A DNA stretch of 64,000 nt from Paracoccaceae bacterium (GCA_020425085.1 JAGQRW010000018.1:311797-375796); one strand, 5' to 3'; shown: positions 18,912 through 29,120, numbered from the stretch's first letter. Notes: generated from the sequence alone by a model not told the origin. Numbers and translations: made by a program.

Positions 18912-19262
18912 GGTATTCTCCCTTTTCTGTCTTTTGGTTCGATTTCGATTTTCTTGTTTTCCCGGATCATGCGGCCCAGAAAGATTTTGCATGTTCTATT
19001 TGCGACATGCATAGCGTTTGATTGCGACAGATTAAACCGCAAAAGCGAATATTCCTTGGGATCGGTTCAATCTTTCGGTTCAATTTCCCGGCATGTCGTG
19101 TTCAGCCGCTTGTTGCCGCTGCAACCTTTTCCCCCTGTGCTGTGATGGTTTCGCGTTCTTCGGCGTCTGTCAAGGCGGATGACGGCATCAAACCCTGCCC
19201 CCAGCGTCGATTTCACCCGCCCCGAGGCTGAAGCCGCGTTAACAGAGGTCGCGGCGACGGCC
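18912..19262. other. Intergenic stretch before the ABC transporter operon
   Basis: 351 bases between the transporter operon start and the miaA stop. AT-richer near the operon, so it probably holds its promoter. I see no convincing gene, RNA or repeat. Confidence 0.5.
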
Positions 19263-20156
19263 CTAACCGGACGGATCCAGTCGATGCCAGCCGGACATGC
19301 GGGCGCGAAACCAGCTGCGCTGACGCTTGGCGTATTGCCGCGTTTGGGTACATGCCTCGGCGCTGGCCGTGGCCAGGTCGGTTTTGCCGTCAAGATAGGC
19401 GATCAACGCCCTGGCACCGATCGCCTGCGCTGCCGGGCTGTCGGGGTTCCAGTCCTTGCGGTTGGCGCGGCATTCATCCAGCGCGCCATCCTTCAGCATC
19501 GCCTGAAACCGCCGCTCGATCCGAGGTGACAGCCATTCCGGCGGCGCGTTCAGCACCAGCGCATTGCTGTGGGTCAGCGGTAGCAGCGGCGGCGGGGTTT
19601 CCGCCTGCCATGCAGCAATACCACGCCCTGTCGATTTCAGAACCTCCCAGGCGCGCTGCACCCGTTTCGGGTTGTGCCGGTCGATCCGGGCGGCGCTGGC
19701 CGCATCGGCAGCGGCCAGATCGTCAAACAGCGCCGCCACCCCCCGGTCGGCCAGAAACGCCTGGCTTTGCTTGCGCCAGCCGGGGCTGACCGGCGGTATC
19801 TCGGCCAGCCCCTCGGTCAGGGCGGTGAAATACAGCCCGGTGCCGCCGACGATGATCGGCAGGCGACCATCGGCACCGGTCAGAAGCGGTTTCACCTCGG
19901 CCAGCCATTGGCCGACCGAATAGATGTGGTCACAGGCAACATGGCCGTAAAGGCGATGGGGCAGGCGCGTTTCCTCGGCCGCATCCGGCCTTGCTGTCAG
20001 CACCCGCCAGCAGGCATAGACCTGCAACGCATCGGCATTGATGATCACGCCATCATGCCGCTCGGCCAGCCAAGCCGCCAGCGCCGATTTCCCCGAGGCG
20101 GTCGGCCCGGCAATCAGAACCGGTTTTTCAGAATCAATTATAAGATTGGAAAACAA
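19263..20156 (-). CDS. miaA: tRNA dimethylallyltransferase
   Basis: Transfers a dimethylallyl group to A37 of tRNAs reading UNN codons. 297 residues: P-loop GPTASGKSALA near the N-terminus, DALQVY (active-site Asp), GGTGLYFTALTEGLAEIPPV, and QAIGARALIAYLDG with a C-terminal TRQYAKRQRSWFRAR tRNA-binding block. The family usually begins just before the P-loop, as here, but the only in-frame start codon is a TTG at 20156 with no clear SD, so expression may be weak or the start misread. Divergent from pyrH. Confidence 0.93.
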   Translation of the reverse strand: MFSNLIIDSEKPVLIAGPTASGKSALAAWLAERHDGVIINADALQVYACWRVLTARPDAAEETRLPHRLYGHVACDHIYSVGQWLAEVKPLLTGADGRLPIIVGGTGLYFTALTEGLAEIPPVSPGWRKQSQAFLADRGVAALFDDLAAADAASAARIDRHNPKRVQRAWEVLKSTGRGIAAWQAETPPPLLPLTHSNALVLNAPPEWLSPRIERRFQAMLKDGALDECRANRKDWNPDSPAAQAIGARALIAYLDGKTDLATASAEACTQTRQYAKRQRSWFRARMSGWHRLDPSG

Positions 20157-20317
20157 TGGTTTAACGCCGCATCTTGAGTTATTTTCGCCGAAACGGGCGG
20201 CGAAACCCCGCCAATACCGGCGGCTGACGCCCGGTCATACCCCTTTGGCATTGAAACAGCATGCGTTTTCAGACATTTTGCCCCGAGCCAGCCGAAAACA
20301 CCACAGGAGAGTCGCCG

Positions 20318-21052
20318 ATGTCCGCTGAACCCCTCAAAGCCAGCGGCACCGCCTATAAACGGGTGATGCTGAAAATCTCGGGCGAGGCGTTGATGGGGGA
20401 TCAGGGATATGGGTTGCATCCGCCGACCGTGGAACGGATCGCCCGCGAGATCAAGATCGTGCATGACCTCGGCGTGGAACTTTGCATGGTGATCGGCGGC
20501 GGCAACATCTTTCGCGGCCTGCAAGGCAGCGCCCAGGGGATGGAGCGCACCACCGCCGACTATATGGGCATGCTGGCCACGGTGATGAACGCGCTGGCGA
20601 TGCAGGGCGCGCTGGAGTCGCTCGGCGTCTTTACCCGCGTCATTTCCGCCATCCCGATGGATCAGATCTGCGAACCCTACATCCGCCGCCGCGCCGTTCG
20701 CCATCTGGAAAAGGGCCGGGTGTGCATCTTTGCCGCAGGCACCGGCAATCCCTATTTCACCACCGACACCGCCGCCACGCTCAGGGCCAACGAAATGCGG
20801 TGCGAGGCGATTTTCAAAGGTACCCAGGTCGACGGCATCTATGACAAGGATCCGCAGGAATTTTCCGACGCCAGGCGCTATGATACCGTGACCTATGACG
20901 AGGTTCTGCAAAAGAACCTGAAGGTGATGGATGCCTCGGCCATTGCATTGGCGCGCGACAACGAAATGCCGATCGTGGTATTCTCGCTGGATGAACCGGG
21001 CGGGCTGGCCGGGATTTTGCGCGGGGAAGGCACCTATACAAAAGTGGTTTGA
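20318..21052 (+). CDS. pyrH: UMP kinase
   Basis: Phosphorylates UMP to UDP, the bacterial hexameric aspartokinase-like enzyme. 244 residues from the ATG at 20318 (SD AGGAG at 20305-20309). Motifs: [49 protein letters not shown], and [20 protein letters not shown]. It opens the conserved run pyrH-frr-uppS-cdsA-dxr-rseP. Confidence 0.97.
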   Translation: MSAEPLKASGTAYKRVMLKISGEALMGDQGYGLHPPTVERIAREIKIVHDLGVELCMVIGGGNIFRGLQGSAQGMERTTADYMGMLATVMNALAMQGALESLGVFTRVISAIPMDQICEPYIRRRAVRHLEKGRVCIFAAGTGNPYFTTDTAATLRANEMRCEAIFKGTQVDGIYDKDPQEFSDARRYDTVTYDEVLQKNLKVMDASAIALARDNEMPIVVFSLDEPGGLAGILRGEGTYTKVV

Positions 21053-21107
21053 AGCGGTTATATGCCCGAAACGATAACGGGCACATGAATTTAGGGGCAT
21101 GAACCAG

Positions 21108-21671
21108 ATGTCAGATGAAATTGAAATCGACCTTGATGATCTTCAGCGACGAATGGACGGTGCGCTGACGGCGCTCAAGACCGAATTTGCCTCGCTCAGA
21201 ACCGGGCGGGCCTCGGCGTCGATGCTGGATCCGGTGATGGTGGATGCTTATGGCAGCTCGATGCCGCTGAACCAGTGCGGCACCATCAACGTGCCGGAAC
21301 CGCGCATGGTGGTGGTGAATGTCTGGGACAAGAGCCTGGTCAACGCCGTGGACAAGGCGATCAGGAATTCCGGGCTGGGCCTGAACCCAGTGATGGAGGG
21401 GACCATCCTGCGCCTGCCGATCCCCGAGTTGAACGAGGAACGCCGCCGCGACCTCAGCCGGGTTGCGGCGCAATATGCCGAACACGCCCGCGTCGCCATC
21501 CGCAACGTGCGCCGCGACGGCATGGACCGGATCAAGAAGGCCAAGGCCGATGGCATGGGCGAGGACGATCAGAAAATCTGGTCGGACGAGATTCAGGAAC
21601 TGACCGACAAGTCGATCGCCCAGGTCGACAAGGCGCTGGACACGAAACAAGAAGAAATCATGCAGGTCTGA
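21108..21671 (+). CDS. frr: Ribosome recycling factor
   Basis: 187 residues from the ATG at 21108, whose product starts MSDEIEIDL as in related species; an ATG nine bases upstream lies too close to the AGGGG SD. Hallmarks: [76 protein letters not shown]. With EF-G it splits post-termination ribosomes. Lies 55 bases after pyrH. Confidence 0.97.
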   Translation: MSDEIEIDLDDLQRRMDGALTALKTEFASLRTGRASASMLDPVMVDAYGSSMPLNQCGTINVPEPRMVVVNVWDKSLVNAVDKAIRNSGLGLNPVMEGTILRLPIPELNEERRRDLSRVAAQYAEHARVAIRNVRRDGMDRIKKAKADGMGEDDQKIWSDEIQELTDKSIAQVDKALDTKQEEIMQV

Positions 21672-21704
21672 CCACCCGCGACGACCAACCAAGAGGCGGC
21701 TTAT

Positions 21705-22430
21705 TTGGCTATCGAAACCGAACCCCCGCGACAGATCAATCATGTCGCCATCATCATGGACGGCAACGGTCGCTGGGCCACCAGGCGCGGACTGCCGCGG
21801 CTGGTCGGGCATCGCAAGGGCGCCGAGCGGGTGCGCGAGATCGTTGATCTTTGCCCGGATATCGGCGTCAGGTACCTGACGCTCTATGCCTTCTCCACGG
21901 AAAACTGGAAACGCGCCCAGGCCGAGGTGGCCGGGCTGATGTCGCTGTTTCGCCGCTATATCCTGAAAGAGGCGGACAAGCTCAATGAAAACGGTGTGCG
22001 GGTGCGCTTTATCGGTGATCGCGGGCGGCTTGATGCCAAGCTGATCGACCTGATGGCCCGGCTGGAGGAAAAGACCGCCGCCAACGACCATCTGAACCTG
22101 ACCATCGCGCTGAACTATGGCGGCCGTGACGAAGTGACCCGCGCCGTGCGCACGCTGGCGGTGGACGTGGCCGAAGGCAGGGTGGCGCCCGACGATCTGT
22201 CCGAGGACGCGATCGGCTATTACCTCGACACCCGCTATCTGCCGGATCCCGACCTGATCATCCGCACCTCGGGCGAAAAACGGGTATCGAATTTCCTGCT
22301 ATGGCAGGCGGCCTATGCCGAATTTGAATTCGTCGAAACCCTTTGGCCGGATTTTTCCGGGGCCGAGTTGACCCGGATCGTAGAGGGCTGCACCGGACGC
22401 GACCGCCGTTTCGGGGCCATCGCAGGATGA
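21705..22430 (+). CDS. uppS: Isoprenyl (undecaprenyl) diphosphate synthase
   Basis: Condenses isopentenyl diphosphate units to the C55 lipid carrier for cell-wall synthesis. 241 residues. Motifs: NHVAIIMDGNGRWATRRGLPR (catalytic Asp in MDGNGRW), GVRYLTLYAFSTENWKR, and DLIIRTSGEKRVSNFLLWQAAYAEF. Start is TTG at 21705 with AGAGG upstream. The stop overlaps cdsA (ATGA, 22427-22430). Confidence 0.96.
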   Translation: MAIETEPPRQINHVAIIMDGNGRWATRRGLPRLVGHRKGAERVREIVDLCPDIGVRYLTLYAFSTENWKRAQAEVAGLMSLFRRYILKEADKLNENGVRVRFIGDRGRLDAKLIDLMARLEEKTAANDHLNLTIALNYGGRDEVTRAVRTLAVDVAEGRVAPDDLSEDAIGYYLDTRYLPDPDLIIRTSGEKRVSNFLLWQAAYAEFEFVETLWPDFSGAELTRIVEGCTGRDRRFGAIAG

Positions 22431-23218
22431 GCAATTTTGCCGACCTGCAAATGCGGGTGCTGTCAGCAATTCTGATGGCGGCGGTGGGATTGCTCGCAAT
22501 CTGGCTGGGCGGGTTCTGGTTGTTGCTGCTGTTGTCGCTGGTTGCCGGGTTGATGATGCTGGAACTGACCTGGATGCTGGGCGCCGGTTCCGGTGGTCTG
22601 CCGGCCGGTTTCCTGGCGTTGATTGCCGGGGTGGCGGTGTTCTGGTTCGGCTATCAGCCGGGGCTGCTGGCGGCGACCTCGATGTTGATTGCGCCGCTGC
22701 TGGGAATGCTGCTGCTGGCGCGGGACCGCTGGCTGTTTCTGTCCTATGGTCTGGCGCTGCTGCTGGCGGTGGCCGCCCTTTACCGGTTTCGTGAGGCCGA
22801 CGGCCTTGCCGGGGCGGTCTGGCTGGTGCTGGTGGTGGTTGCCACCGATATCGGCGGCTATTTCTTTGGCCGCATTCTGGGCGGGCCAAAGATACTGCCG
22901 CGGATCAGCCCCAAGAAAACCTGGTCGGGTACGCTGGGCGGCTGGCTGCTGGCGGCGCTGGTCGGGCTGGGGTTTTCCATGTTTCACGGTCTGGGGGCGA
23001 CCGGCCTGGTGCTGCTGAGCGTGCTTTGCGCCATCGCATCACAACTTGGCGATGTCGCCGAAAGTGCCATCAAGCGGCACGCGGGTGTCAAGGATTCCAG
23101 CCGCCTGATCCCCGGTCACGGCGGTTTTCTTGACCGGTTCGATGCGCTGATCGCCGCCTCGCTGTTTGTCGGCGCGGCCAGATTGCTGTTCGGCCTGCCG
23201 CTACAGGGGGCGGTCTGA
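22427..23218 (+). CDS. cdsA: Phosphatidate cytidylyltransferase
   Basis: Makes CDP-diacylglycerol, the branch-point precursor of phospholipids. 263 residues with about six to eight hydrophobic segments in the first two thirds. The CdsA signature is at the C-terminal side: SPKKTWSGTLGG, SQLGDVAESAIKRHAGVKDSSRLIPGHGGFLDRFD. Start fixed by the overlap with uppS; dxr follows after 2 bases. Confidence 0.95.
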   Translation: MSNFADLQMRVLSAILMAAVGLLAIWLGGFWLLLLLSLVAGLMMLELTWMLGAGSGGLPAGFLALIAGVAVFWFGYQPGLLAATSMLIAPLLGMLLLARDRWLFLSYGLALLLAVAALYRFREADGLAGAVWLVLVVVATDIGGYFFGRILGGPKILPRISPKKTWSGTLGGWLLAALVGLGFSMFHGLGATGLVLLSVLCAIASQLGDVAESAIKRHAGVKDSSRLIPGHGGFLDRFDALIAASLFVGAARLLFGLPLQGAV

Positions 23219-23220
23219 GC

Positions 23221-24399
23221 ATGCGTCGGGTATCGGTTTTCGGCAGTACCGGTTCGGTCGGCTGCAATACCGTCGATCTTTTGCTGTCGCAGGGCGGGGC
23301 GGCCTGTTTCAACGTGGTGGCGCTGAGCGGCGGGCGCAACGTGGCGCTGCTGGCAAGACAGGCGCGCGCAACCGGTGCGAAAATCGCCGTGACCGCGTTT
23401 GACGAATGCCTTAAGGAACTACAGCAAGCACTTGAAGGTACGGATATAATCGCCGCCGCAGGCCCTGGCGCACTGGCCGAAGCGGCAGCACGCCCGACCG
23501 ACTGGACCATGTCGGCCATCGTCGGTGCGGCAGGGCTGGAACCGGGGCTGATCAGCCTTGCCCATGGCGGCATCCTGGCGCTGGCCAACAAGGAAAGCCT
23601 GGTCACCGCCGGCCCGCTGATGCGCCAGGGCGCCAATGCCAGCGGCGCGCGCATCCTGCCGGTAGACAGCGAACATTCGGCGATCTTTCAGGCACTGAAC
23701 GGCGAGGACCGAACCAGCGTCGAACGCATCATCCTGACCGCTTCCGGTGGACCGTTCCGGCAATGGAGCGTCGAACAACTTGATGCCGCTACCCCGGAAC
23801 AGGCGGTGGCCCATCCCAACTGGGACATGGGTGCAAGAATTTCGGTCGACAGCGCCAGCATGTTCAACAAGGCGATGGAAGTCATAGAAACCAAAGAGTT
23901 TTTTGACGTTGCGCCCGAGCGGATCGAGGTGCTGATTCACCCGCAGTCGATCATTCATTCGCTGGTGGGTTTCGTCGATGGCGCCCTGATGGCGCATCTT
24001 GGCCCGCCAGACATGAAGGGCGCCATCGGCTATGCGCTGAACTGGCCCGACCGCGCGCCTTTGCCGCTGGAGCGGCTGGATCTGGCGGCAATCTCGCGGC
24101 TGGATTTCGAACATCCCGACGAAACCCGATTTCCCGCCCTTGGCCTGGCGCGGCAGGTGATGGCAACGGGCGGGTTGAGCGGCGCGGTTTTCAACGCCGC
24201 CAAAGAGGTGGCGCTGGATGCCTTTCTGGCCGGGCGCATCCGCTTTACCGCCATGGCGGCGCTGGTCGAAACCGTGCTTTTGCAAACAAATTTGGGGTTT
24301 GACCTTAAAACCACCACATTTGACCTTGATAGCGTTCTTCAGGCAGACAAGATTGCACGTCAAAGAACAACAGACGCGATAGCGTCGTTTCAGGCTTAA
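23221..24399 (+). CDS. dxr: 1-deoxy-D-xylulose 5-phosphate reductoisomerase
   Basis: NADPH-dependent conversion of DXP to MEP, the committed step of the non-mevalonate isoprenoid pathway. 392 residues. NADPH motif VFGSTGSVGCNTVDLL, active-site LANKESLVTAG, LPVDSEHSAIFQAL, SGGPFR, NWDMGARISVDSASMFNKAMEVIE and the HPQSIIHSLV stretch. Metabolically linked to the neighbouring uppS, which uses its products. Confidence 0.97.
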   Translation: MRRVSVFGSTGSVGCNTVDLLLSQGGAACFNVVALSGGRNVALLARQARATGAKIAVTAFDECLKELQQALEGTDIIAAAGPGALAEAAARPTDWTMSAIVGAAGLEPGLISLAHGGILALANKESLVTAGPLMRQGANASGARILPVDSEHSAIFQALNGEDRTSVERIILTASGGPFRQWSVEQLDAATPEQAVAHPNWDMGARISVDSASMFNKAMEVIETKEFFDVAPERIEVLIHPQSIIHSLVGFVDGALMAHLGPPDMKGAIGYALNWPDRAPLPLERLDLAAISRLDFEHPDETRFPALGLARQVMATGGLSGAVFNAAKEVALDAFLAGRIRFTAMAALVETVLLQTNLGFDLKTTTFDLDSVLQADKIARQRTTDAIASFQA

Positions 24400-24408
24400 G
24401 AGGTTTTT

Positions 24409-25746
24409 GTGGAGTTCATCAGTTCCATTCCGCTGTTCGGTGGGTTTCTTTCGACATTGATTGCGTTCGTCGCGGTGCTGAGCGTCATCATCTTCATTCA
24501 TGAATACGGCCATTATATCGTCGGGCGATGGTGCGGCATCCAGGCCGAGGTGTTTTCCATGGGTTTCGGGCCGATCCTGAAATCCTGGCAGGACCGGCGC
24601 GGCACCAGATGGCAGATCGCGGCGATTCCGTTCGGCGGTTATGTCAAGTTCCTCGGCGATGCCGATGGTTCCAGCCGCAACGATCCCGCCGCCATCGCGG
24701 CGATGGATGCGCATATGCGGGCGCGTTCGTTCCACGGCGCGAAACTTTACAAGAAGGCGCTGACCGTGGCCGCCGGGCCGGTGGCGAATTTCCTGCTGTC
24801 GACGTCGATTTTCGCCGCCGTGGTGATGGCGACCGGCATTGCGACCAATGTGCCGACGCTGGGTAAGCTGAAACCGCTGCCAAGCGGTGCCTATGCGTTG
24901 CAGCAGGGCGATGTGATCGAGGCGCTGAATGGCCAGCCGATCAGCGACTATGCCGAGCTATATGATTACAGCCGCCAACAGGGCGAGGTTGCACCGGCAC
25001 AGATCTATACCGTGATGCGCGGCGACAAGCGGCTTGATGTGCCGGGGCCGTTCCCGTTGCTGCCGCTGATCGAAAACATCCAGCCGCAATCGGCGGCGAT
25101 GGCGGCCGGGCTTGAGGTTGGCGACCTGATCCAGTCGGTCGATGGCCAGAAGATCACCGCCTTTCGGCAGTTGCAGGATCTGGTCACCGCCTCGCAAGGG
25201 CGCGAACTGGACCTTGGCGTCTGGCGCGACGGCAAGGTGCTGGATTTTCACCTGACGCCGAAAATCGTCGACATGCCGGATGGTGAGGGCGGTTTCACCA
25301 AACGCACCCTGATCGGCATTACCGGCGGCCTGTTCTTTGAGCCGGTCACCCGCACACCCGGTCCGGTTGAGGCGCTGAAGATGGGACTGGTGCAGACCGG
25401 CGACATCATCAGCGGTTCGCTCAACGGACTTTATCACATGGTCAGCGGCAGCATTTCCGCCTGCAACCTGCAAGGTCCGGTGGGTATCGCCAAGACCTCG
25501 GGCGATGCGGCGTCGCAGGGGCTGGCCAGTTTTGTCTGGTTCATTGCCGTACTGTCCACCGCCATAGGGTTGTTGAACCTGTTTCCGATCCCGGTGCTGG
25601 ATGGCGGCCATCTGGTATTTTTCGCCTATGAGGCGCTGGCAGGGCGCGCGCCCAGTCAGCGGGCGCTGAACGCGCTGATGAGCCTTGGGTTGTTCTTCAT
25701 CGTCACCCTGATGGTGTTTGCGCTAGGCAATGATTTCATGTGTTGA
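24409..25746 (+). CDS. rseP: RIP metalloprotease RseP
   Basis: Site-2 intramembrane zinc protease that cleaves anti-sigma factors and signal-peptide remnants. 445 residues. HEYGH at 31-35 in the first membrane helix gives two zinc ligands; the third is in FPIPVLDGGHLVFFAYEAL near 395-410. Tandem PDZ-like regions lie between (AMAAGLEVGDLIQSVDGQKI). The start is GTG at 24409. Sits, as often, between dxr and bamA. Confidence 0.95.
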   Translation: MEFISSIPLFGGFLSTLIAFVAVLSVIIFIHEYGHYIVGRWCGIQAEVFSMGFGPILKSWQDRRGTRWQIAAIPFGGYVKFLGDADGSSRNDPAAIAAMDAHMRARSFHGAKLYKKALTVAAGPVANFLLSTSIFAAVVMATGIATNVPTLGKLKPLPSGAYALQQGDVIEALNGQPISDYAELYDYSRQQGEVAPAQIYTVMRGDKRLDVPGPFPLLPLIENIQPQSAAMAAGLEVGDLIQSVDGQKITAFRQLQDLVTASQGRELDLGVWRDGKVLDFHLTPKIVDMPDGEGGFTKRTLIGITGGLFFEPVTRTPGPVEALKMGLVQTGDIISGSLNGLYHMVSGSISACNLQGPVGIAKTSGDAASQGLASFVWFIAVLSTAIGLLNLFPIPVLDGGHLVFFAYEALAGRAPSQRALNALMSLGLFFIVTLMVFALGNDFMC

Positions 25747-25825
25747 CCACGTTGTTGCCTTAGTCCTGCCATATTCGCCATCAATATTGAGGGCAGGTTA
25801 ATGGCAGTAAAACAAGGTTAACGTC

Positions 25826-26005
25826 ATGCAACATGTGGTCAAAGGATACAAAGGGCTGGGTCTTCTGTTCGATATCAACAATGACCGGTTGCTTTCCATC
25901 GTGATCATCGCCGCTGCCATGGCCGCCGTGGCGCTGGTAGGCGTGGAATACGTTAACCCTTCCCTGGCGGACGCAACCCCGCTGGTCGGCAGCAAAACCC
26001 TCTGA
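25826..26005 (+). CDS. Predicted small single-pass membrane protein
   Basis: 59 residues: a basic start (MQHVVKGYKG), a short polar piece, then a hydrophobic segment RLLSIVIIAAAMAAVALVGV and a short polar tail ending VGSKTL. The reading frame is exactly closed by a stop 5 bases before a strong terminator, which supports a real transcript end. The upstream ORF from ATG at 25802 is only six codons. No SD is obvious (TTAACGTC). I do not recognise a family. It could be a small inner-membrane protein of the RseP/BamA envelope cluster. Confidence 0.45.
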   Translation: MQHVVKGYKGLGLLFDINNDRLLSIVIIAAAMAAVALVGVEYVNPSLADATPLVGSKTL

Positions 26006-26010
26006 CATCG

Positions 26011-26030
26011 CCGCCGCGCCGGCGGTTTTT
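26011..26030 (+). terminator. Rho-independent terminator between rseP/small ORF and bamA
   Basis: CCGCCG, loop CGC, CGGCGG then TTTTT: a perfect 6-bp GC stem with a T5 tail. Suggests bamA has its own promoter in the 26031-26186 interval. Confidence 0.8.
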
Positions 26031-26186
26031 GCCGAAACTGTGTGATTTTGAAGCCTTTGTTGCAAAACAAGGGCCAATAAGGCGTTGTCGTTTTGACAAT
26101 GCGAGGGAATCAAACTATTCAATTCACAACAATCCACGCACCAGACGTGGTATGATATTTCGAGCGGACAAAATAGGTTGAGGATC

Positions 26187-28496
26187 ATGCAAGTGTTGAA
26201 ACGCAAGGCCTTCCGGTTCATTGCCATCCTGGCGCTTGTAACCGGCATCGAGGCCGTTGAGGCCATTCATTTCAACCCGGTATCGGCCCAGACCACCACC
26301 TATCGCTTTTCCAGCATTGATGTGGTCGGCAACCAGCGTATCGAACCGGCCACCATCCGCAATTACACCGGCATCCAGCCGGGCAAGACGGTGACCGCCG
26401 GGCAGGTCAACGCCGCTTATCAGAAATTGATCGCCAGCGGCCTGTTCGAAGAGGTGGACGTAACCCCGCGCGGCAACCGCCTGGTGGTAACGGTCAAGGA
26501 ATTCCCCACCATCAACCGCATCAATTTCGAGCGTAACAAGCGCATCAAGGATGAAAAGCTGGCCGAAATCATCTCGTCGCAGCCACGCCACACCTACAGC
26601 CCGGCCCAGGCCGAGGCGGATGCCGCCGCGATCGTCGAAGCCTATCGTCTGGCCGGGCGTTATACCGCCGAGGTCAAGCCCAAGATCATCCGCCGCTCGG
26701 ACAACCGTGTCGATCTGGTGTTCGAGATCTTCGAAGGCAAGGTGGTCGAGGTCGAGCGTCTGGGATTCGTCGGCAACCGCAGCTTTTCCGACCGGCGGTT
26801 GCGCCGGGTGCTGTCAACCAAGCAGGCGGGCATCCTGCGCGGGCTGGTCAAAAGCGATACCTTCATCGCCGACCGGATCGAGTTCGACAAGCAGGTGCTG
26901 ACCGATTTCTACCAGTCGCGCGGTTTCATTGATTTTCAGGTGCTGGCGGTCGATGCCGAAGTGGCGCGCGAGCGCGACGGCTTTTTCGTGACCTTCACGG
27001 TACGCGAGGGGCAATCCTACAGCTTTGCCAAGCTCACCACCACCAGCGATCTGGCCGAGATCGACCCGGATGAGTTTCAGGCGGTGATCCAGATCAAGCC
27101 GGGCGTCACCTATTCGCCAAGCCTGATGGAAACCACCATCGAACGGATGGAAACGCTGGCCACCTCCAAGGGCCTGAATTTCATCCGCGTCAACCCGCGT
27201 GTCACCCGCAACGACCGTGACCGAACGCTGGACATCGAATTCGTGCTTGAAAAGGGCCCGCGCGTCTTTGTCGAGCGGATCGACATCGAAGGCAACGAAA
27301 CCACGTTGGACAGTGTGGTGCGGCGTCAGTTCGACACGGTCGAGGGCGACCCGTTCAACCCGCGCCAGATCCGCGAAGCGTCAAACCGCATCAACGCGCT
27401 CGGCTTTTTCTCCAAGGCCGATGTTCAGGCACGTCAGGGCTCCGCCGAAGATCAGGTGATCGTCGATGTCAATGTCGAGGAACAGCCGACCGGTACATTG
27501 TCCTTTGGTCTGACCTATGGCGCGTCCTCGGGCCTGGGTGGCGCGATCAGCCTTTCGGAAACCAACTTTCTGGGTCGTGGTCAGTATTTCAAGCTGGAAC
27601 TCGGCGGCGGTACCAGCAACCGCGACATGTCGATCAGCTTTGCCGAACCGGCGTTTCTGGATCGAAACCTGCGCGCCGGCATCAGCATCTATCGCAACAC
27701 CACCGACCAGTTGAACGCCCATTATGACACCATCAATGCCGGCATCACCCCGACCCTCGGCTTTCCGGTCAGCAAGAACGGGCGGCTGGAACTCAGGTAT
27801 CGCCGCTCCAACGACACGCTCAGCAACATCACCGGTACGGCATCGCCGCTGATCATCGCCGATGCGGGTACGCGCTCGACCTCGGCGCTCGGCTTTACCT
27901 ATACGTTTGACAACCGCACCAGCGGCCTTAACCCGGATGCGGGCATCGTGTTCCGCCTGTCGCAGGACTTTGCCGGGCTTGGCGGCACGGCGAAATATTC
28001 CAAGACCTCGGCCATGGTTGGAGCCAGAACCACGGCTTTCCGCGATGAAATCACCCTGAGCGTTGAACTTGAGGGCGGCATTCTGGTGGATGGAAGTGGT
28101 GGCAGCCATATACTTGATCGTTTCTTCATGGGTCAGGAAATCATGCGCGGCTATGCCACCAACGGCATCGGGCCGCGTGATATGGCGGCCGGCTTGAACC
28201 ACGACGCGCTTGGCGGCAACAACTATGCGGTCGCCAGGTTCGAGGCGGGCTTCCCGTTGGGTCTGCCCGAGGAATACGGCGTCACTGGCGGGGTTTTCTA
28301 TGATGTCGGCTCGCTCTGGGGTCTGGATCAGGCGGGTGCCTATAATCAGGCGCTGACGCTCAGGCATGTGATCGGGTTTTCGGTGTTCTGGAAAACCGCA
28401 CTGGGGCCGTTGCGCTTCAACTTCTCCAAGGTGCTGTCAGGTCCGGCCTATGACCGGCCGGAAAGCTTCAGCCTGTCGATTGCATCCAAGTTCTAG
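26187..28496 (+). CDS. bamA: Outer membrane protein assembly factor BamA
   Basis: 769 residues from the ATG at 26187 (SD TGAGGA). Signal peptide to about residue 33 (ending SAQ). Five POTRA domains follow (first: YRFSSIDVVGNQRIEPATI), then the Omp85 beta-barrel ending in SLSIASKF with the terminal aromatic residue. The RGY motif of loop 6 shows as IMRGYATNGIGPRD. Inserts beta-barrel proteins into the outer membrane. ompH starts at the very next base. Confidence 0.97.
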   Translation: MQVLKRKAFRFIAILALVTGIEAVEAIHFNPVSAQTTTYRFSSIDVVGNQRIEPATIRNYTGIQPGKTVTAGQVNAAYQKLIASGLFEEVDVTPRGNRLVVTVKEFPTINRINFERNKRIKDEKLAEIISSQPRHTYSPAQAEADAAAIVEAYRLAGRYTAEVKPKIIRRSDNRVDLVFEIFEGKVVEVERLGFVGNRSFSDRRLRRVLSTKQAGILRGLVKSDTFIADRIEFDKQVLTDFYQSRGFIDFQVLAVDAEVARERDGFFVTFTVREGQSYSFAKLTTTSDLAEIDPDEFQAVIQIKPGVTYSPSLMETTIERMETLATSKGLNFIRVNPRVTRNDRDRTLDIEFVLEKGPRVFVERIDIEGNETTLDSVVRRQFDTVEGDPFNPRQIREASNRINALGFFSKADVQARQGSAEDQVIVDVNVEEQPTGTLSFGLTYGASSGLGGAISLSETNFLGRGQYFKLELGGGTSNRDMSISFAEPAFLDRNLRAGISIYRNTTDQLNAHYDTINAGITPTLGFPVSKNGRLELRYRRSNDTLSNITGTASPLIIADAGTRSTSALGFTYTFDNRTSGLNPDAGIVFRLSQDFAGLGGTAKYSKTSAMVGARTTAFRDEITLSVELEGGILVDGSGGSHILDRFFMGQEIMRGYATNGIGPRDMAAGLNHDALGGNNYAVARFEAGFPLGLPEEYGVTGGVFYDVGSLWGLDQAGAYNQALTLRHVIGFSVFWKTALGPLRFNFSKVLSGPAYDRPESFSLSIASKF

Positions 28497-29054
28497 ATGC
28501 GAAACGGGCCGAACCGGCGGCAGTTCGCGGGCTTGCTGACGGCGGCGCTTTGGGCGATGCCGTTGGCGGCGCAGGAAACCCCACCGGCGACGGGTGTCTA
28601 TACGCTGGACCAGGAACGCCTGTTCAACCAGTCGGCATTCGGTGCGCGGGTGCTGAAGGAGTTCGAGCGACGTTCCGGCGAACTGGCCGCCGAAAACCAC
28701 CGCATCGAGGAACAACTGAAGACCGAGGAACAATCCCTGACCGAGCGCCGCCCGAAACTGCCACCGGCGGATTTTCGCGTTCTTGCCGATCAGTTTGACA
28801 CCAGAGTCGAAAGCATCCGTTCCGCGCAGGCGCAGAAATCCGTCGATCTGAACACCTGGGCCGAGGACGAGCGCAAGCGTTTCTTTACCGCCGTCTATCC
28901 GGTTCTGCTGACCATGGCCGATGAACTTGGTGCTGCAGTGGTGCTGGATCAGCGTTCCGTCATCATCACCTCGGCTGTGGCGGATCTGACCGATCAGGCG
29001 CTGACGCGGGTCGATGCCGAACTGGGCGACGGGGCGCCGGCAAGCCAACAATAG
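28497..29054 (+). CDS. OmpH/Skp family periplasmic chaperone
   Basis: 185 residues. A signal peptide with a twin-arginine-like start (NRRQFAGLLTAALWAMPLAAQ) is followed by the coiled-coil-prone OmpH region (FERRSGELAAENHRIEEQLKTEEQSLTERRPKL). Skp holds unfolded outer-membrane proteins on the way to BamA, which is encoded directly upstream with no gap. Length is normal for the family. Confidence 0.9.
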   Translation: MRNGPNRRQFAGLLTAALWAMPLAAQETPPATGVYTLDQERLFNQSAFGARVLKEFERRSGELAAENHRIEEQLKTEEQSLTERRPKLPPADFRVLADQFDTRVESIRSAQAQKSVDLNTWAEDERKRFFTAVYPVLLTMADELGAAVVLDQRSVIITSAVADLTDQALTRVDAELGDGAPASQQ

Positions 29055-29120
29055 TTCGCGTCTGTCTTGTCAGCCACAAGGGCGGTTGCTAGGAGATGGA
29101 AACAGAAAATGAAAGGGCCG

